A stretch of DNA of 64,000 bases, from positions 50,608,930 through 50,672,929 of the forward strand of contig NC_053148.1 of the NCBI RefSeq assembly GCF_016808335.1. The letters run 5' to 3'. Below, piece by piece: positions 53,846 through 64,000 of the stretch (positions within the stretch are counted from its first letter, which is position 1; each line of letters begins with the position of its first letter). The stretch is from Panicum virgatum. Lineage: Eukaryota > Streptophyta > Magnoliopsida > Poales > Poaceae. The notes under the pieces are model-generated. The model made no database searches, had not been told where the DNA came from, and saw only the letters and a program-made list of their open reading frames with translations. A program made the translations under genes and the position numbers.

Positions 53846-55490
53846 GTTTTTATTTTCAATAAGTGTAGGATCACCATCACTTTGTGCTCACCACATTGAT
53901 ACATTTTGGCAATGCCTTATGCTTATGGAAAAATGATGAAAATTGCTGCTTTGTTTTACCTATGCTATGTTGTATATGACTTTACCATTTGCTCTCAATT
54001 AAATAGAATTAAAATGATTAAATACCGGCTCTTTTTATTTGTGGAGGTTAAATGACTAAATTCTAAACCCACATATTCTATGTTGCTCTTTGATTTAAGT
54101 CTACCGATGACCTTACACCTTCTGATTGTTTAATTTGAAAACTTAATTCCTATGCTATCTACATTTGTGAGTCTCTTGCAAAGTTCTACCTACCAAAGCC
54201 TATACATACATATTCTTTCATGATGAAACCTTTAGATTGCAAACTTATATTTTGATGAGTTGGATTATGATTGATTTCTTTGGTATGAGACTAAGAAGTT
54301 GGTCATTCCGTTTTTTTGTGTAACCTTCTTTCTGCTAGCCTATTTATCCATGCATTGTGAGTTTCCTTCGGGAATTTTGCAAACCTCGCTGGATATCCAC
54401 CCTAAACCAAAAATATCTTTTTGTGATTACCTCCTTGACCACAACCCAATTTGAGTATGGATTATCATTTCGACGGAATCAAAATAATCAAGGGCAGCAT
54501 ATAAAGAAAAATTTTGGGAGACAAGGCTCCTCGGAGATTCAAGCGGTTCTACGAAGAAGAAGGTGAATTTGAGATACTTACCCTAGCTAGTTGGTTCTCC
54601 CACTATTCATACTCGACGACGAGCATTCGTTCAAGCATGGGGGATGGCTGGGTAAGTATTCTATGCTATCAAAAGTTCTAAGGAGCAAAAAGAAAGAAAA
54701 AAAAAAGAAAGAAAGAGAAAAATAGAAAAATGAAAAAAGGGAGAAAAGGAAAGAAAAAAAAGAGAAGAATAAAATACTCCTTAGCTCTTTTTGGCTTCAT
54801 TAATTTTCCACGTTACTTTGAAGAACTATTCCATACTCAAATCTTCCAATCATGTGCAATCCGATAACGAGAACTTCATTTGTGTCTCGGGATCATCCAT
54901 TTGCCACTTGCACATGTCCACTTATCTAAATGAGTGTGTTTCATCTTTCTCCCTCTCCAACATTATTTTCCAATGGCCTTTTTGACTAGTCTCAGTAAAT
55001 CCAATAGATCTCTCTTTTAGTTTGACAATATTTCAGATATAATGTTTTGCTAGGATTGTTTTTACCTACCAAGCTCCACATAAGCCTTCCACTTTTACAT
55101 ATGAGTAGAATAGGTTGAAGACAATCTAATGTAGGGTTGAGCGACTTGATGAGATGAATATTTCCATGATCTTTTGCAAGAGAACCTCACTTATGTTTGA
55201 TATGCATTCTTTTGAAAACTCTTCACGATGAAACAAGGTAAAGGTTTGAAGTTCGCTTAAGTTTGAGAGCATTGCATTTATTTATTATTGTGGCTTGTTC
55301 TTTAATTGCTAGTTTATCTTCCATAATGAAAAAATAGCCGGTCACAACATGAACTTAAATCCTAAATACTTGAGAGAGCAATATGTCTTGTTATGTATGA
55401 CTAAGTGCAGAGAGGACATTGAGGGGCAATGCTGATTTCTTTATAAGCAAAGCTCCTGTACTTACTCGAGGACGAGCAAGGTTTAAGCAT
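53846..55490 (+). other. Element F internal region, right part
   Basis: AT-rich 3' untranslated DNA. A purine-only tract (54686-54776) is flanked by CTAAGGAG (54678-54685) and CTCCTTAG (54777-54784). GACGAGCAAGGTTTAAG precedes the PPT. Confidence 0.6.
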
Positions 55491-55498
55491 GGGGGGAA
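55491..55498 (+). other. Element F polypurine tract
   Basis: GGGGGGAA directly before the 3' LTR. Confidence 0.8.
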
Positions 55499-56690
55499 TG
55501 TTGGCGCTCCTTAAGTACCCACTTTATCCCTTATTTATCCTTGATAATGGCATGAATTTAATATCAAAATCACTAACTGTCCTAACCCCGGCCCAATTAT
55601 TGGTCATTTTCACACTTGCATATTTATTTTGGAGGAACTTCGTTTTTGCAGGTTTTTGGTCTATTTTGGAGCATGAAATGACGAGGCCCGTGATCGAGCG
55701 CTAACATGGAGAAAGACGAAGGCCAAAGCCCAAAGGAAGGACCAAAGCCCATGTTGATTCGAAGCCCATTCATGCACATCTATCCTCCAATAGAGCCCAA
55801 AGGACCGAGCCCACGAAGATGAGATCAAGATACTTCGGGATTAAGCAAAGCAAATGAAGATTTAAGGAAGGATTCCCTATCCTATCCTTTCCTCGAAGAT
55901 ATCTCCAAGATAACGACGTCAAAAGGGGTGCAATCGTGAAGGACATAAACTCTAGAAGATGCGAGGAGTCTGCACGTGAAAAATGAGACCGAGGCGAGAC
56001 CGAAACAGGGTAGGCCGGCCAGCCTAGGCCCATGGGACCGGCCGGCCCAGCTCGTTTTCAAGGCGGTTTGGCCTCCCCTTCGACCGGTGGCTTCCTCGGC
56101 TTATAAATAGCTCGCACCTTATTCATCTCGAGGCATCCATCCACCCAGAACTCGACGAAAATCTAGGGCCAAGACCGGAGGGAGACGACGGCCGCCGCGA
56201 GTCTTCGAAGTTGTCTAGGAGATGGCTTAGGCCACCCCTAGCTGCCATGGCCTCCCTGTGTAGTTGTGCCATGGTGGAGTTCATGAGCTAGTTGGAGTCG
56301 TCAATGGTATGTACTCGGTGGTGACGATCCAAACGAATCTATTATGTGAGTAATGATAATCATGTCTTCCGAATCTATTAGCGATCATGTTCTCTCTTTC
56401 GATTTCGTTCTTTTCTTTGGGTTTGCTTCATCCTAGATCTATTATCGAGATAGAACGCTTAGCATGATCTTGTAGTCATGGTGGCTAGAGGTTCATGGCG
56501 GAACTACCAAAGGGGGTTCGACTTGCTTCAGGGTATTTCGTTCAAAAGGGGGGGGGGCGTGATAGGCCGTCTCCATAGAGTAGGCGGAGTATCGAGGGAT
56601 CAGATTGGAGATTTTGAGTTTAAAGATGCTTTTGATTGAGATGCATGATTTATTTGCTCGTTAGCTTGAACTACAACTAGATGACGATAG
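55499..56690 (+). repeat. Element F 3' LTR, cut by G
   Basis: Matches the first 1191 bases of the 5' LTR (42817-44007). It stops at GATAG where G begins, and GATAG is the candidate TSD. Confidence 0.93.
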
Positions 56691-56892
56691 TGTTATCGCC
56701 ATAAATTAACAGGATTAATTTATGGGCCGAAAGCAAGATGGGCTCAAAGCAGAAGACTAAGAAGACTTGTATATCGGCTCCTGCGTGAGCATCTGGGCCA
56801 TATGGGCCATGTATCCTTAGATTTAGTTTAAGATTAGAGATAGAGTCCGATCGGGACAAGATTAGTTTAGATTGTTTCCCAAGTCTCCGGAC

Positions 56893-56900
56893 TATAAATA
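56893..56900 (+). promoter_or_regulatory. TATA box of G LTR
   Basis: TATAAATA, same place as in B. Confidence 0.7.
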
Positions 56901-57007
56901 TGTATCCTTTGTTATTCGTAAAGGAGAGCGTCATCACGTCTCGCAAACAACAACTCTCGGCGCATCGCCACCCCTAACCCTAGGGTTTCATCCAAGTAAG
57001 TGCCATG

Positions 57008-57038
57008 CTGCCCTGATCGCTCCTTGCGATCAGGGCAG
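57008..57038 (+). other. Strong 13-bp stem-loop in G LTR
   Basis: Arms CTGCCCTGATCGC and GCGATCAGGGCAG around loop TCCTT. B has the same stem with loop TTCTC in element sense. Confidence 0.7.
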
Positions 57039-57614
57039 TATTGTTCTTGCTTTTACCTTGGTATTACTCGTACTGAAGCGTTTTTGATGGCGAGTAGTAC
57101 TAGTTATCTTGATGTTCGTAGCATGGCTTTTAGTAGATCTGTTGTGCTTCGTTGCTTATCATCTACGAATATCATGTTGTCTCTATGCAGTCACGTCTCA
57201 ATCTCATGCTAGTTCTTGTCGCATAGAATTAGTTGCACAGAGGCAACACCCTGCTTCTTTTATGTCTAGTAGATCTGATCTGTTATGGTTTGCTCTTATC
57301 TTAAGAGTTGGCGTAATATCTGCTAGGTTAGGCCTTGCAAACGGATTGGATGATCCGGTGGAGTAATAGATGCTTTATCTTAAGCCTTGATAGGGATTGT
57401 TCCGGGAATCGGCTCTTGCTAGTTCTTAAGCCTCTGTTTTGGGTTGTGGTTTAGTTGTCTGTTATGTTCATTAGGCCTAGTCACGTGTAGGATGTTCCGA
57501 TCTAGCAGTGAAGCTGTTACCATCGTGGGTTAGATCAATTAGATTTAATTGAAGTAGCTTTATATTTATTTGCTTTATTCATCAATATCTGGATGCAACA
57601 GATCCAATCTGACA

Positions 57615-57660
57615 CCGGGACTCGATCGGCTCTTTAAAGCCGATGCAAGAGTCGTCCCGG
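57615..57660 (+). other. Nested inverted repeat in G LTR
   Basis: Outer arms CCGGGAC/GTCCCGG, inner arms ATCGGCT/AGCCGAT around CTTTAA, as in B. Confidence 0.55.
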
Positions 57661-57910
57661 GGAGTCGACCACGGCTCGGACTTACATTTAAACGTGTCTT
57701 TGTATGCAGGAAACTGTTTGGAGCACGTTCGCACCCTCTTGATCGGGTATAGGTCAGGTGGCACGCCCGGCTTTCCACACATTCTCCGGGCGCATGACGG
57801 AATTGCGGGCCGTCGACGAGGGAGCAGTGCCTGCCAGCGCCCCAGCAACCTCCCGGCTCTTTGTGTTGCCCGTCGCTGCTCGCCGGTGGGTTTCGACCGA
57901 CAACGCATTC

Positions 57911-57927
57911 TGGCACGCTCGGTGGGA
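57911..57927 (+). other. Element G primer-binding site
   Basis: TGGCACGCTCGGTGGGA, two differences from B. Confidence 0.7.
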
Positions 57928-57957
57928 CCACTCTCGGCAAAAACGTCCACTACAACG

Positions 57958-59259
57958 ATGACTGGAGCTCAAGATCAAGAACCCGCTCCCAAGCCCGTCA
58001 CGTATGAAGAGCTTCCTCCTGAACACAAGAAGAAGTATGATGAGATCAAAGCTCTGCTGGAAGCCGATCTCATCGTCTCTTTTGAGAAGACTCGCAACCA
58101 TGGCATCAGGTGGAAGGGGTTCTCACCAGAAGGCGCTCTTGACAATGTAGATCTGTCTGTACCATCTGAAGAGCGCACCAGAGCCCTGCGTCAGGAGATG
58201 AACTACATGGTGGCCCATGCGCTTCATCGGCACTCTCAGAGCCTGATGAACGAACTCGAGCGCATGGCGCATCGCGTCATCCAGGAGATAATCAAGAACC
58301 AATACTCTCCATCGGAGCCAACCCTGGGGAGTCACACAGAGGAAGCTGCACTGCATTCTAGGCCGCAACTGCCATTCTCATTTGCAGCTCCCAGACCACA
58401 GAGCTCGCCGATCTACGTCGTCCACAAGATCGGCGGTGATCCTGGAGAAAGCCAGTTCCTCACCGAGCCACCCAAGGAGATTCCGCACGGCTACACGTGC
58501 GCCTACATTCCTGACAGCATCAGTCCAGCACGCTCAGTGCAGATGGTGAACCCAGGAGCTTCTGGAGCAGACGCAGAAAAACAAGCGTGGCTGGCAAAGT
58601 ACGCTACTGGGCCGAGTGCTAAGCCATCGGCCCCAGGAGTTCTTAGTGTGGAGCAGGTCAGTGCAATACTGAGAGACCAGTTCGGCATCCTGCCCAAGAG
58701 GAAAGCGATCGGCTATTCCAAGCCGTATCCCAGCGACTATGACTTGATCCCACTGCCACCCAAGTATCGGCTCCCTGAGTTCACCAAATTCAACGGGTCA
58801 GAAGGAGCTAGCTCCATCGAGCACGTGAGCCGATACTTAACGCAGCTTGGGATGATCTCAGTATCGGATCCATTGAGGGTCCGGTTCTTCGGCCAATCCC
58901 TTACAGGCCCAGCTTTTGGATGGTATGCATCACTGGCTCCGGATTCGATCCGAACTTGGAGGCAGCTTGAAGGTCAATTCCATACCCAGTACCATTCGGA
59001 GGCTGCTGAAGCTGGAATTGCCGACCTCGCCCAAGTCAGGCAGAAGCGAGGAGAGACTGTGTCAGAATACATACAGCGTTTCAGGGAGGTCAAGAACCGA
59101 TGCTACTCGTCGCGCATCACAGAGAAGGAGGCAGTCGATCTGGCTGTCCTAGGACTTGCTAAGCCGATCAAGGATGCGGCTTTTCAGTTGGAGTTCACGT
59201 CTCTGACGCACCTGGTGCAGAAGCTTACAGCATACGAGCATTACCATCCTGAGCTGTAA
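57958..59259 (+). CDS. gag: Element G Gag N-terminal part
   Basis: Starts [12 protein letters not shown]. It carries [54 protein letters not shown] and [20 protein letters not shown]. Relative to B about 27 bases are lost after HPEL, which creates the TAA at 59257. About 434 residues. Confidence 0.85.
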   Translation: MTGAQDQEPAPKPVTYEELPPEHKKKYDEIKALLEADLIVSFEKTRNHGIRWKGFSPEGALDNVDLSVPSEERTRALRQEMNYMVAHALHRHSQSLMNELERMAHRVIQEIIKNQYSPSEPTLGSHTEEAALHSRPQLPFSFAAPRPQSSPIYVVHKIGGDPGESQFLTEPPKEIPHGYTCAYIPDSISPARSVQMVNPGASGADAEKQAWLAKYATGPSAKPSAPGVLSVEQVSAILRDQFGILPKRKAIGYSKPYPSDYDLIPLPPKYRLPEFTKFNGSEGASSIEHVSRYLTQLGMISVSDPLRVRFFGQSLTGPAFGWYASLAPDSIRTWRQLEGQFHTQYHSEAAEAGIADLAQVRQKRGETVSEYIQRFREVKNRCYSSRITEKEAVDLAVLGLAKPIKDAAFQLEFTSLTHLVQKLTAYEHYHPEL

Positions 59260-59261
59260 AC

Positions 59262-60239
59262 ATGGCACAAGCGGAAGAATCTGACGACTCTGGCGAGGAG
59301 CAAGAAGTAGCCGTGGCAGAGTGGACCCGGGGGGCAAACCCTGTCCCGTGCAAGTGGGTCAAACAGCAGGGACTTGTGAAGGGCTTCGACTTTGACATGA
59401 CCAAGGCGGAGCAGATATTTGATCTGCTCCTCAAAGAAAAACAGCTGAAGCTCCCAGAGAATCACAAGTTGCCGACGGCCCAAGAGCTGCAGGGAAGACT
59501 GTACTGCAAATGGCACCACTCGTTCACTCATTCCACGGGTGAGTGCAAGGAGCTACATCGTCAGATACAATCGGCTATCGAGCAAGGCCGATTAATCCTG
59601 GCTCAACACACGATGAAGGTTGACACCAAGCCCTTCCCGCAAGCTAACGTGGTGGAGCTGTCAGCTTTCGGATCCGAGGGCTAGGACTTGGCATTCCAGA
59701 TCAACATGGTGGGACTCATGCGCCGCCATGATAAGCAGAGGAGGGAGGCCGCTTCTGGCAAACGGCCGCAAGATGAACGTGAGCTGGAACAGCGGCATGT
59801 GACTGAAGAGCAGGTGCGCCACATCCGCAATCAGCTTCCAGCTTCTAATCGGCTTCTGGAAAAATACCAGTACCAGTACCAATTGCGACGCCGATATGAA
59901 TCGGAAGAAGACGAGTATGAGCACCGCTCAGGAAGGACATTGGGGAGACGCCAGGCTATACGCGACCACTGGCATTGCCCGTTCTTCAGGTACTGTTGGA
60001 ATTCCGGCATGAGCCGATTGCCTACTATAGATGATTGCTTGGAGTGCAGGCCTCGAGGACACCAGCAGGACAAGACATCAGTGTTCCGGCGCTTGGGGCC
60101 CGGAACACGTCATGATGACCGTATGAAGAGGCCAACCAGGGGCGATTCCGAGCAAGAAGAAGAAGAAGATAGATATCATCGCCCACGGTGTGTCCTGACG
60201 GGCTTAATCGGTCGCAGAAGCGCAGAGTACAGCGCTTGA
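59262..60239 (+). pseudogene. Element G Gag C-terminal region
   Basis: Frame 59262-59684 has [20 protein letters not shown] and CKWHHSFTHSTGEC, the Tat-type zinc finger, then VDTKPFPQANVVELS. A TAG at 59682 splits it from 59688-60239, with VRHIRNQLPASNRLLEKYQY, HWHCPFFRYCWNSGMSRL and DDCLECRPR. A frameshift near 60195 leads into the protease frame. Confidence 0.75.
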
Positions 60240-61057
60240 GCAATCTGGAAGAGGCAGAAGCAAAGTACCTCGATGTGCTAAGGAAGGCGCGTCCGGATCT
60301 CGCGGAGCAAGTCAGGCGACCGCAAAGGGAGGAGAGGCGCCCTCCAAGAAAAGAGTGGCGCCCCAAGCAGACAAAAGCCGATGAGAAGCCATCGGCTGAT
60401 GTGAACATGGTGTTCGTGCTCCCATCGGAGTTTCGGGCACCCCAACCGGAAGAATCAGCCATTGCACAGTTGGATCTGGGCCCACAGCCGATCATCTTCG
60501 AGAAGCCCAAGGAGAAAAGCTACAAGAACCTGAAGGGATTGTATCTCAAGGGCTTCATCAATGGCAAGCCTGTGAACAGGATGTTGGTCGACACTGGCGC
60601 CGCAGTCAACCTGATGCCATACTCTGTGCTGCGCCGATTGGGTCGTTCTTCTGCCGATCTGATCAAGACCAATGTGATGCTTAATGACTTCAATGGATAG
60701 CCATCAGAGGCGATGGGGGTTCTAAACGTGGAGCTGAAAGTGGGTCGCAAGACTGTGCCAACATCGTTCTTCATCGTCAACAGCAAGAGTACATACACAG
60801 TACTGCTTGGGAGGGACTGGATTCATGCCAACTGCTGTATCCCTTCCACAATGCATCAGTATCTGGTCCAATGGGATGGCGATGAAGTAGAAGTGGTCCA
60901 TGCAGACGATTCCAGCGAAGTCTCACTCGCAGATATGAATGCCTGGGACGCAGATGGGCAAGAGCCGATCTCAGGCATCGCCCTGGAAGACTGTGATCGG
61001 ATCGAGGCGACAAAAAACGGACTGAGGCTGGTCTTATCCACTGACCTCACAGAGTAG
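60188..61057 (+). pseudogene. Element G protease
   Basis: KPVNRMLVDTGAAVNLMPYS carries the catalytic DTGA; TVLLGRDWIHANC follows. A TAG at 60698 interrupts where B has Gln (NGQPSEAMG). TAG at 61055 ends gag-pro at the same position as in B. Confidence 0.85.
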
Positions 61058-61097
61058 ACACATCCTGGCATGCTACGAGATGTAATAGAAATAGAGA

Positions 61098-61118
61098 GGC
61101 CGATCCCAGCGATCGGCC
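61098..61118 (+). other. Predicted stem-loop between gag-pro and pol of G
   Basis: GGCCGATC/GATCGGCC, eight perfect pairs, loop CCAGC, 41 bases after the gag-pro stop. See B 5707-5723. Confidence 0.5.
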
Positions 61119-61447
61119 CCAAAAAATAGGAAAACCTTGTTTGGGTTCGGAATTGTTACATCATGTACACACGATGGCCTGCTCTGGCAGTTGGCCACTT
61201 ATCGACTATTGGGTTTCGAATGATAATGGAAGTGTAGAAGCGGCCAGCCCACGCGGTTGGCCAATAATTTTTCCTGTCATCTCCCTGTGTTTGCCACTGA
61301 TGTTGTGGATAACGAAGACTCGCTTGCATTCGCAGCTGATTTTTTAGACGACGGCAAACTCGGATACGGGTTCACGTCAGCTGATGACTTGGAAGAGGTT
61401 GACATCGGTCCTGGGGATAAGCCACGGCCGACATTATCAGCAAGAAG
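61119..61447 (+). other. Spacer and pol N-terminal linker of G
   Basis: Corresponds to the weakly conserved N-terminal part of the B pol frame (LHHVHTMAC, then DDGKLGYGFTSADDLEE); frameshifted here. Confidence 0.5.
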
Positions 61448-62244
61448 TTGGATCCAGCCTTGCGAGAGGAGATGATTGCACTACTGAAAGAGTACCGGGA
61501 CTGTTTTGCATGGGATTACACCGAGATGCCCGGTCTGGATAGAAACATCGTCGAGCATCGGCTCCCGCTTAAGAAAGGGTTTCGGCCGTTTCAGCAACGA
61601 GCACGTCAGATGAAGGCCGAAGTCCTAGAAGAAGTCAAGAAAGAGGTGGAGAAGATGTTGGATGCTGGGTTCATCAGGCCGTGCCGGTATGCAGAATGGA
61701 TCTCTAGCATGGTACCGGTGCAAAAGAAGGATGGCCGATGGCGTGTTTGCGTTGATTTTAGAGATCTCAACAGAGCGACGCCAAAAGACGAGTACCCGAT
61801 GCCTGTTGCAGAGACATTGATCAACGCAGCTGCCGGCCACAAGATGATGAGTTTTATGGACGGTAATGCCGGGTTACAACCAGATCTTCATGGCCCCAGA
61901 AGACGTGAACAAAACTGCGTTTAGAGTACCAGGCGCGGTCGGCTTGTTCGAATATTTGGTGATGACCTTTGGACTGAAAAATGCCGGTGCAACGTACCAA
62001 CGTGCCATGAATTACATTTTTCATGATCTCATCGGCAAGTTGGTAGAGATTTATATTGATGATGTTGTGGTCAAGTCCAAATCAGCTGGGGGGGCATCTA
62101 GAAGATCTACGTCAAGTTCTGGAGCGAACTCGAAGGTTTGGGCTCAAAATGAACCCAAAGAAGTGCGCCTTTGGAGTATCGGCCGGTCAATTTTTGGGAT
62201 TCCTGGTGCATGAACGGGGAATCGAGATCGGCCTGAAAAGTTAA
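61448..62244 (+). pseudogene. Element G reverse transcriptase
   Basis: Frame 61448-61924 covers LKKGFRPFQQRARQM to FMDGNAG. A shift at about 61872 moves to YNQIFMAPEDV, GLKNAGATYQRAMNYIFHDL and YIDDVVVKSK. A shift in a run of G at about 62090 moves to EDLRQVLERTRRFGLKMNPK and FLVHERGIEIG. All catalytic residues are present but in three frames. Confidence 0.87.
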
Positions 62245-63368
62245 GAAGCTGTGAAGACGATGAAGCCACCTACTACAAAGAAAGAGTTACCGAGGCTTAT
62301 CGGTAAAATTAATTTTGTCAGACGATTTATTTCTAATCTGTCTGGGCGCATTGAGCCGTTCATGGGTTTAGTAAAGATCAAATCCGATGACGAGTTTCGC
62401 TGAGGGGCAGAACAGCAGCAAGCTTTCGATGGAATCAAGGAATATTTGTCCAAGCCTCCAGTGTTGGTTCCTCCTCAGCAAGATAGGTCGTTCTACGTGT
62501 ACCTATCCGTGGGTGGTGACACTTCTATTGCTTCGGTGTTGATCCAGAAGCACGACGGCCAGGAGGAGAGGGTGATTTTCTACCTCAGAAGGCGCATGTG
62601 AGACGCCGAGACCAGGTATCCTGAAATCGAGAAGCTTTGTCTTTGCTTATACTTTACATGTACAAAGCTTCGCCATATTTTGCTCTCGGCGGAGGAAACA
62701 ATTGTCATATGCAAATCGGATGTCATAAAGCACATGCTTGTCGGCTCCTGTCCTGAAAGGCCGGCTGGGGAAAATGGATATTTGCATTGTCAGAGTTCGA
62801 TATTTGGTATCAGCCTGCCAAAAGCAATCAAAGGGCAAGGCACTGGCGGATCTTGTTGCAGACAGGATCAGCACGGATATTGCTGCACTATTTGTTCGTG
62901 CTTGGGCTATGTTCTTCGACGGATCGGCCTGTGATGATGGGTGCGGTTGTGGGAATTCTGTTGGTCTTGCCTCGTGGAGTGACTTACTCCTTTTCCATCA
63001 GAATGACTGCCCCATGCACAAATAATTTGGTGGAATATGAAGCCATTCGCAAAGGGATGGAACTGCTCCTTGAAGCTGGTGCAGAAGCGGTGGAAATTTT
63101 TGGAGATTTCAAAGCTGGTGATTTCTCAGCTCACGGAAGAATTATAGATGCGAGGAGCGAGGCTCTTTTCCCAATATGGATGCAGTGCCGTGAGTTGATG
63201 TCGCAATTCAGGTACATCAATTTTCACTGGATATGCAGAACTCTGAACAATGAAGCCAATGATTTGGCACAGATGGCTTCCGGGTACAGGGAAGCAGCCG
63301 ATGGAGTTGACGTGGAGGTTCAGTTTCTAGAACCCGGAGACTGGAGAGCCGATATCTTCAATTACTGA
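62245..63368 (+). pseudogene. Element G connection and RNase H
   Basis: NFVRRFISNLSGRIEPFMGL then KPPVLVPPQQDRSFYVYLSV with several stops. After about 62900 come MFFDGSACDDG and, in another frame, TAPCTNNLVEYEAIRKGMEL, FGDFKAGDFSAHGR and RTLNNEANDLAQMASGY. These give the D-E-D-D positions of an RNase H fold, though the third motif is changed (GDFKAG, usually GDSxxV). Ends at 63368. Confidence 0.78.
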
Positions 63369-64000
63369 AGGATTCGGCTCGGGTGGCACCCAGAAGGATA
63401 AGACTCACTGCCATGAAGTATGTTCTGATAGGGGATGACATGTTCTACAGGACCTTAGAAGGACTACTGCTTAAATGTCTGGGACCTTCAGAGTCAAATC
63501 GGCTCTTGCATGAGGTTCATGAAGGAGCTTGCTGGGTACTCACCACTCGGCTCATAAGATGAAGTGGCTTGATTAGGTGATCGGGATATTATTGGCCTAC
63601 CATGCTTGAAGATTGTTTCAAATATTATAAAGGATGTCAGGCATGTCAGAGGTTTGGCAAAATTCAGATAGTGCCAGCATCAGTAATGAATCCTATCATC
63701 AAGCCGTGGCCATTCAGAGGTTGGGGCATGGATATGATTGGACAGATCAACCCGTCGTCTAGCAAGGGTCACCAATGGGTTCTAGCTGCTACAGATTATT
63801 TCACAAAGTGGGTGGAGGCAGTGCCCATGAGATCAGTAGCGTCAAGAGATTGTGATCAGCTCTGTCAAAGAGCACATCATCCATAGATTTGGAATTCCTC
63901 AAACTATTACGACCGATGGAGGATCGGTCTTCATATCGGAGGAGTTCAGGAAAGTTTGCCGACGACCTGGGAATTAAGCTGATCAGATCATCTCCATATT
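63369..64000 (+). pseudogene. Element G integrase, start
   Basis: LLHEVHEGACW and CFKYYKGCQACQRFGK form a damaged HHCC finger (two stops between). The core has GWGMDMIGQINP with the first Asp, AATDYFTKWVEAVP and, after a frameshift near 63860, IHRFGIPQTITTDGGSVF with the second. Cut by the window end. Confidence 0.82.

Larger units (their letters stand above)
42817..56690 (+). mobile_element. Element F: non-autonomous LTR element (large derivative), related to A
   Basis: 5' LTR 42817-44274, PBS, about 7.7 kb of internal DNA (without later insertions), PPT, 3' LTR from 55499 cut at 56690 by G. No gag, protease, reverse transcriptase or integrase motif was found in any frame. LTR, PBS and start/end bases match element A. 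The last part of its 3' LTR (about 267 bases) should reappear beyond the right edge. GTGGT precedes the LTR as candidate TSD. Confidence 0.85.
56691..57905 (+). repeat. Element G 5' LTR (about 1215 bp)
   Basis: Starts TGTTATCGCC and ends CCGACAACG, where B has CCGACAACA. TATA, a 13-bp stem-loop and a nested inverted repeat lie inside. Confidence 0.92.
56691..64000 (+). mobile_element. Element G: Tat-like retrotransposon, sister of B, 5' part
   Basis: LTR, PBS, gag, protease, reverse transcriptase, RNase H and start of integrase, then the window ends. Same family as B with collinear proteins; at least six frameshifts or stops make it inactive. It shows the sequence that A interrupts in B. Confidence 0.93.

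Noticed and set aside
1..64000. CRISPR array, tRNA, rRNA or bacterial features
   Set aside because: No spaced direct repeats of CRISPR type, no cloverleaf tRNA gene and no rRNA sequence were seen; tRNA-like words are PBS sites.

Overview
The window is about 64 kb of nested LTR-retrotransposon DNA, almost certainly from a grass (Poaceae) nuclear genome. The evidence is long LTRs of Ty3/gypsy families (Tekay-like chromovirus, Athila-like, Tat-like), plant tRNA primer-binding sites, GT-AG introns and extreme local GC shifts. I found no host gene, tRNA, rRNA or CRISPR array. Every support comes from LTR ends, target-site duplications (TSDs), primer-binding sites (PBS), polypurine tracts (PPT) and protein motifs read in the sequence. 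Clade names rest on motif recognition, not on a search.

Layout. A (1-3829, minus, Athila-like, runs off the left edge) sits inside the RNase H region of B (3830-10157, minus, Tat-like). B abuts a coding fragment of D (10158-10296), which C (10297-20179, plus, complete Tekay-like chromovirus, TSD CTATT) splits. D resumes at 20180 and ends with its LTR at 23877. A short stretch of older DNA (23878-24062 and 42252-42816) received E (24063-42251, minus, Tat-like, with an antisense spliced gene and an internal 3-kb tandem duplication). A solo LTR of the C superfamily (27895-31188) interrupts that antisense gene. F (from 42817, plus, non-autonomous, LTRs related to A) carries a second solo LTR of the C superfamily (46930-50454, TSD ATTCC) and an unrelated solo LTR (52805-53845, TSD GTTTT). 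Its 3' LTR is split at 56690 by G (56691 to the right edge, plus), a sister copy of B.

How parts relate. A has gag while F has the same LTR type and PBS but no usable gag-pol, so A-type elements are candidate helpers for F. C has nearly identical LTRs, hence a very recent insertion, yet lacks the reverse-transcriptase core, so it was probably copied in trans. E gained premature stops before its internal duplication.

Most unusual observations: the C-type LTRs look like self-contained transcription units (TATA box, three exon-like blocks with splice signals, stop codon, AATAAA). The frame stays open across splice junctions in divergent copies, including one with a 242-codon first exon. Further candidates are a phase-0 intron inside C gag, stem-loops whose pairing survives changes in stem or loop (in B/G LTRs, after the gag-pro stop of B/G, and in D), and an array of PPT-like tracts beside the 3' LTR of E.
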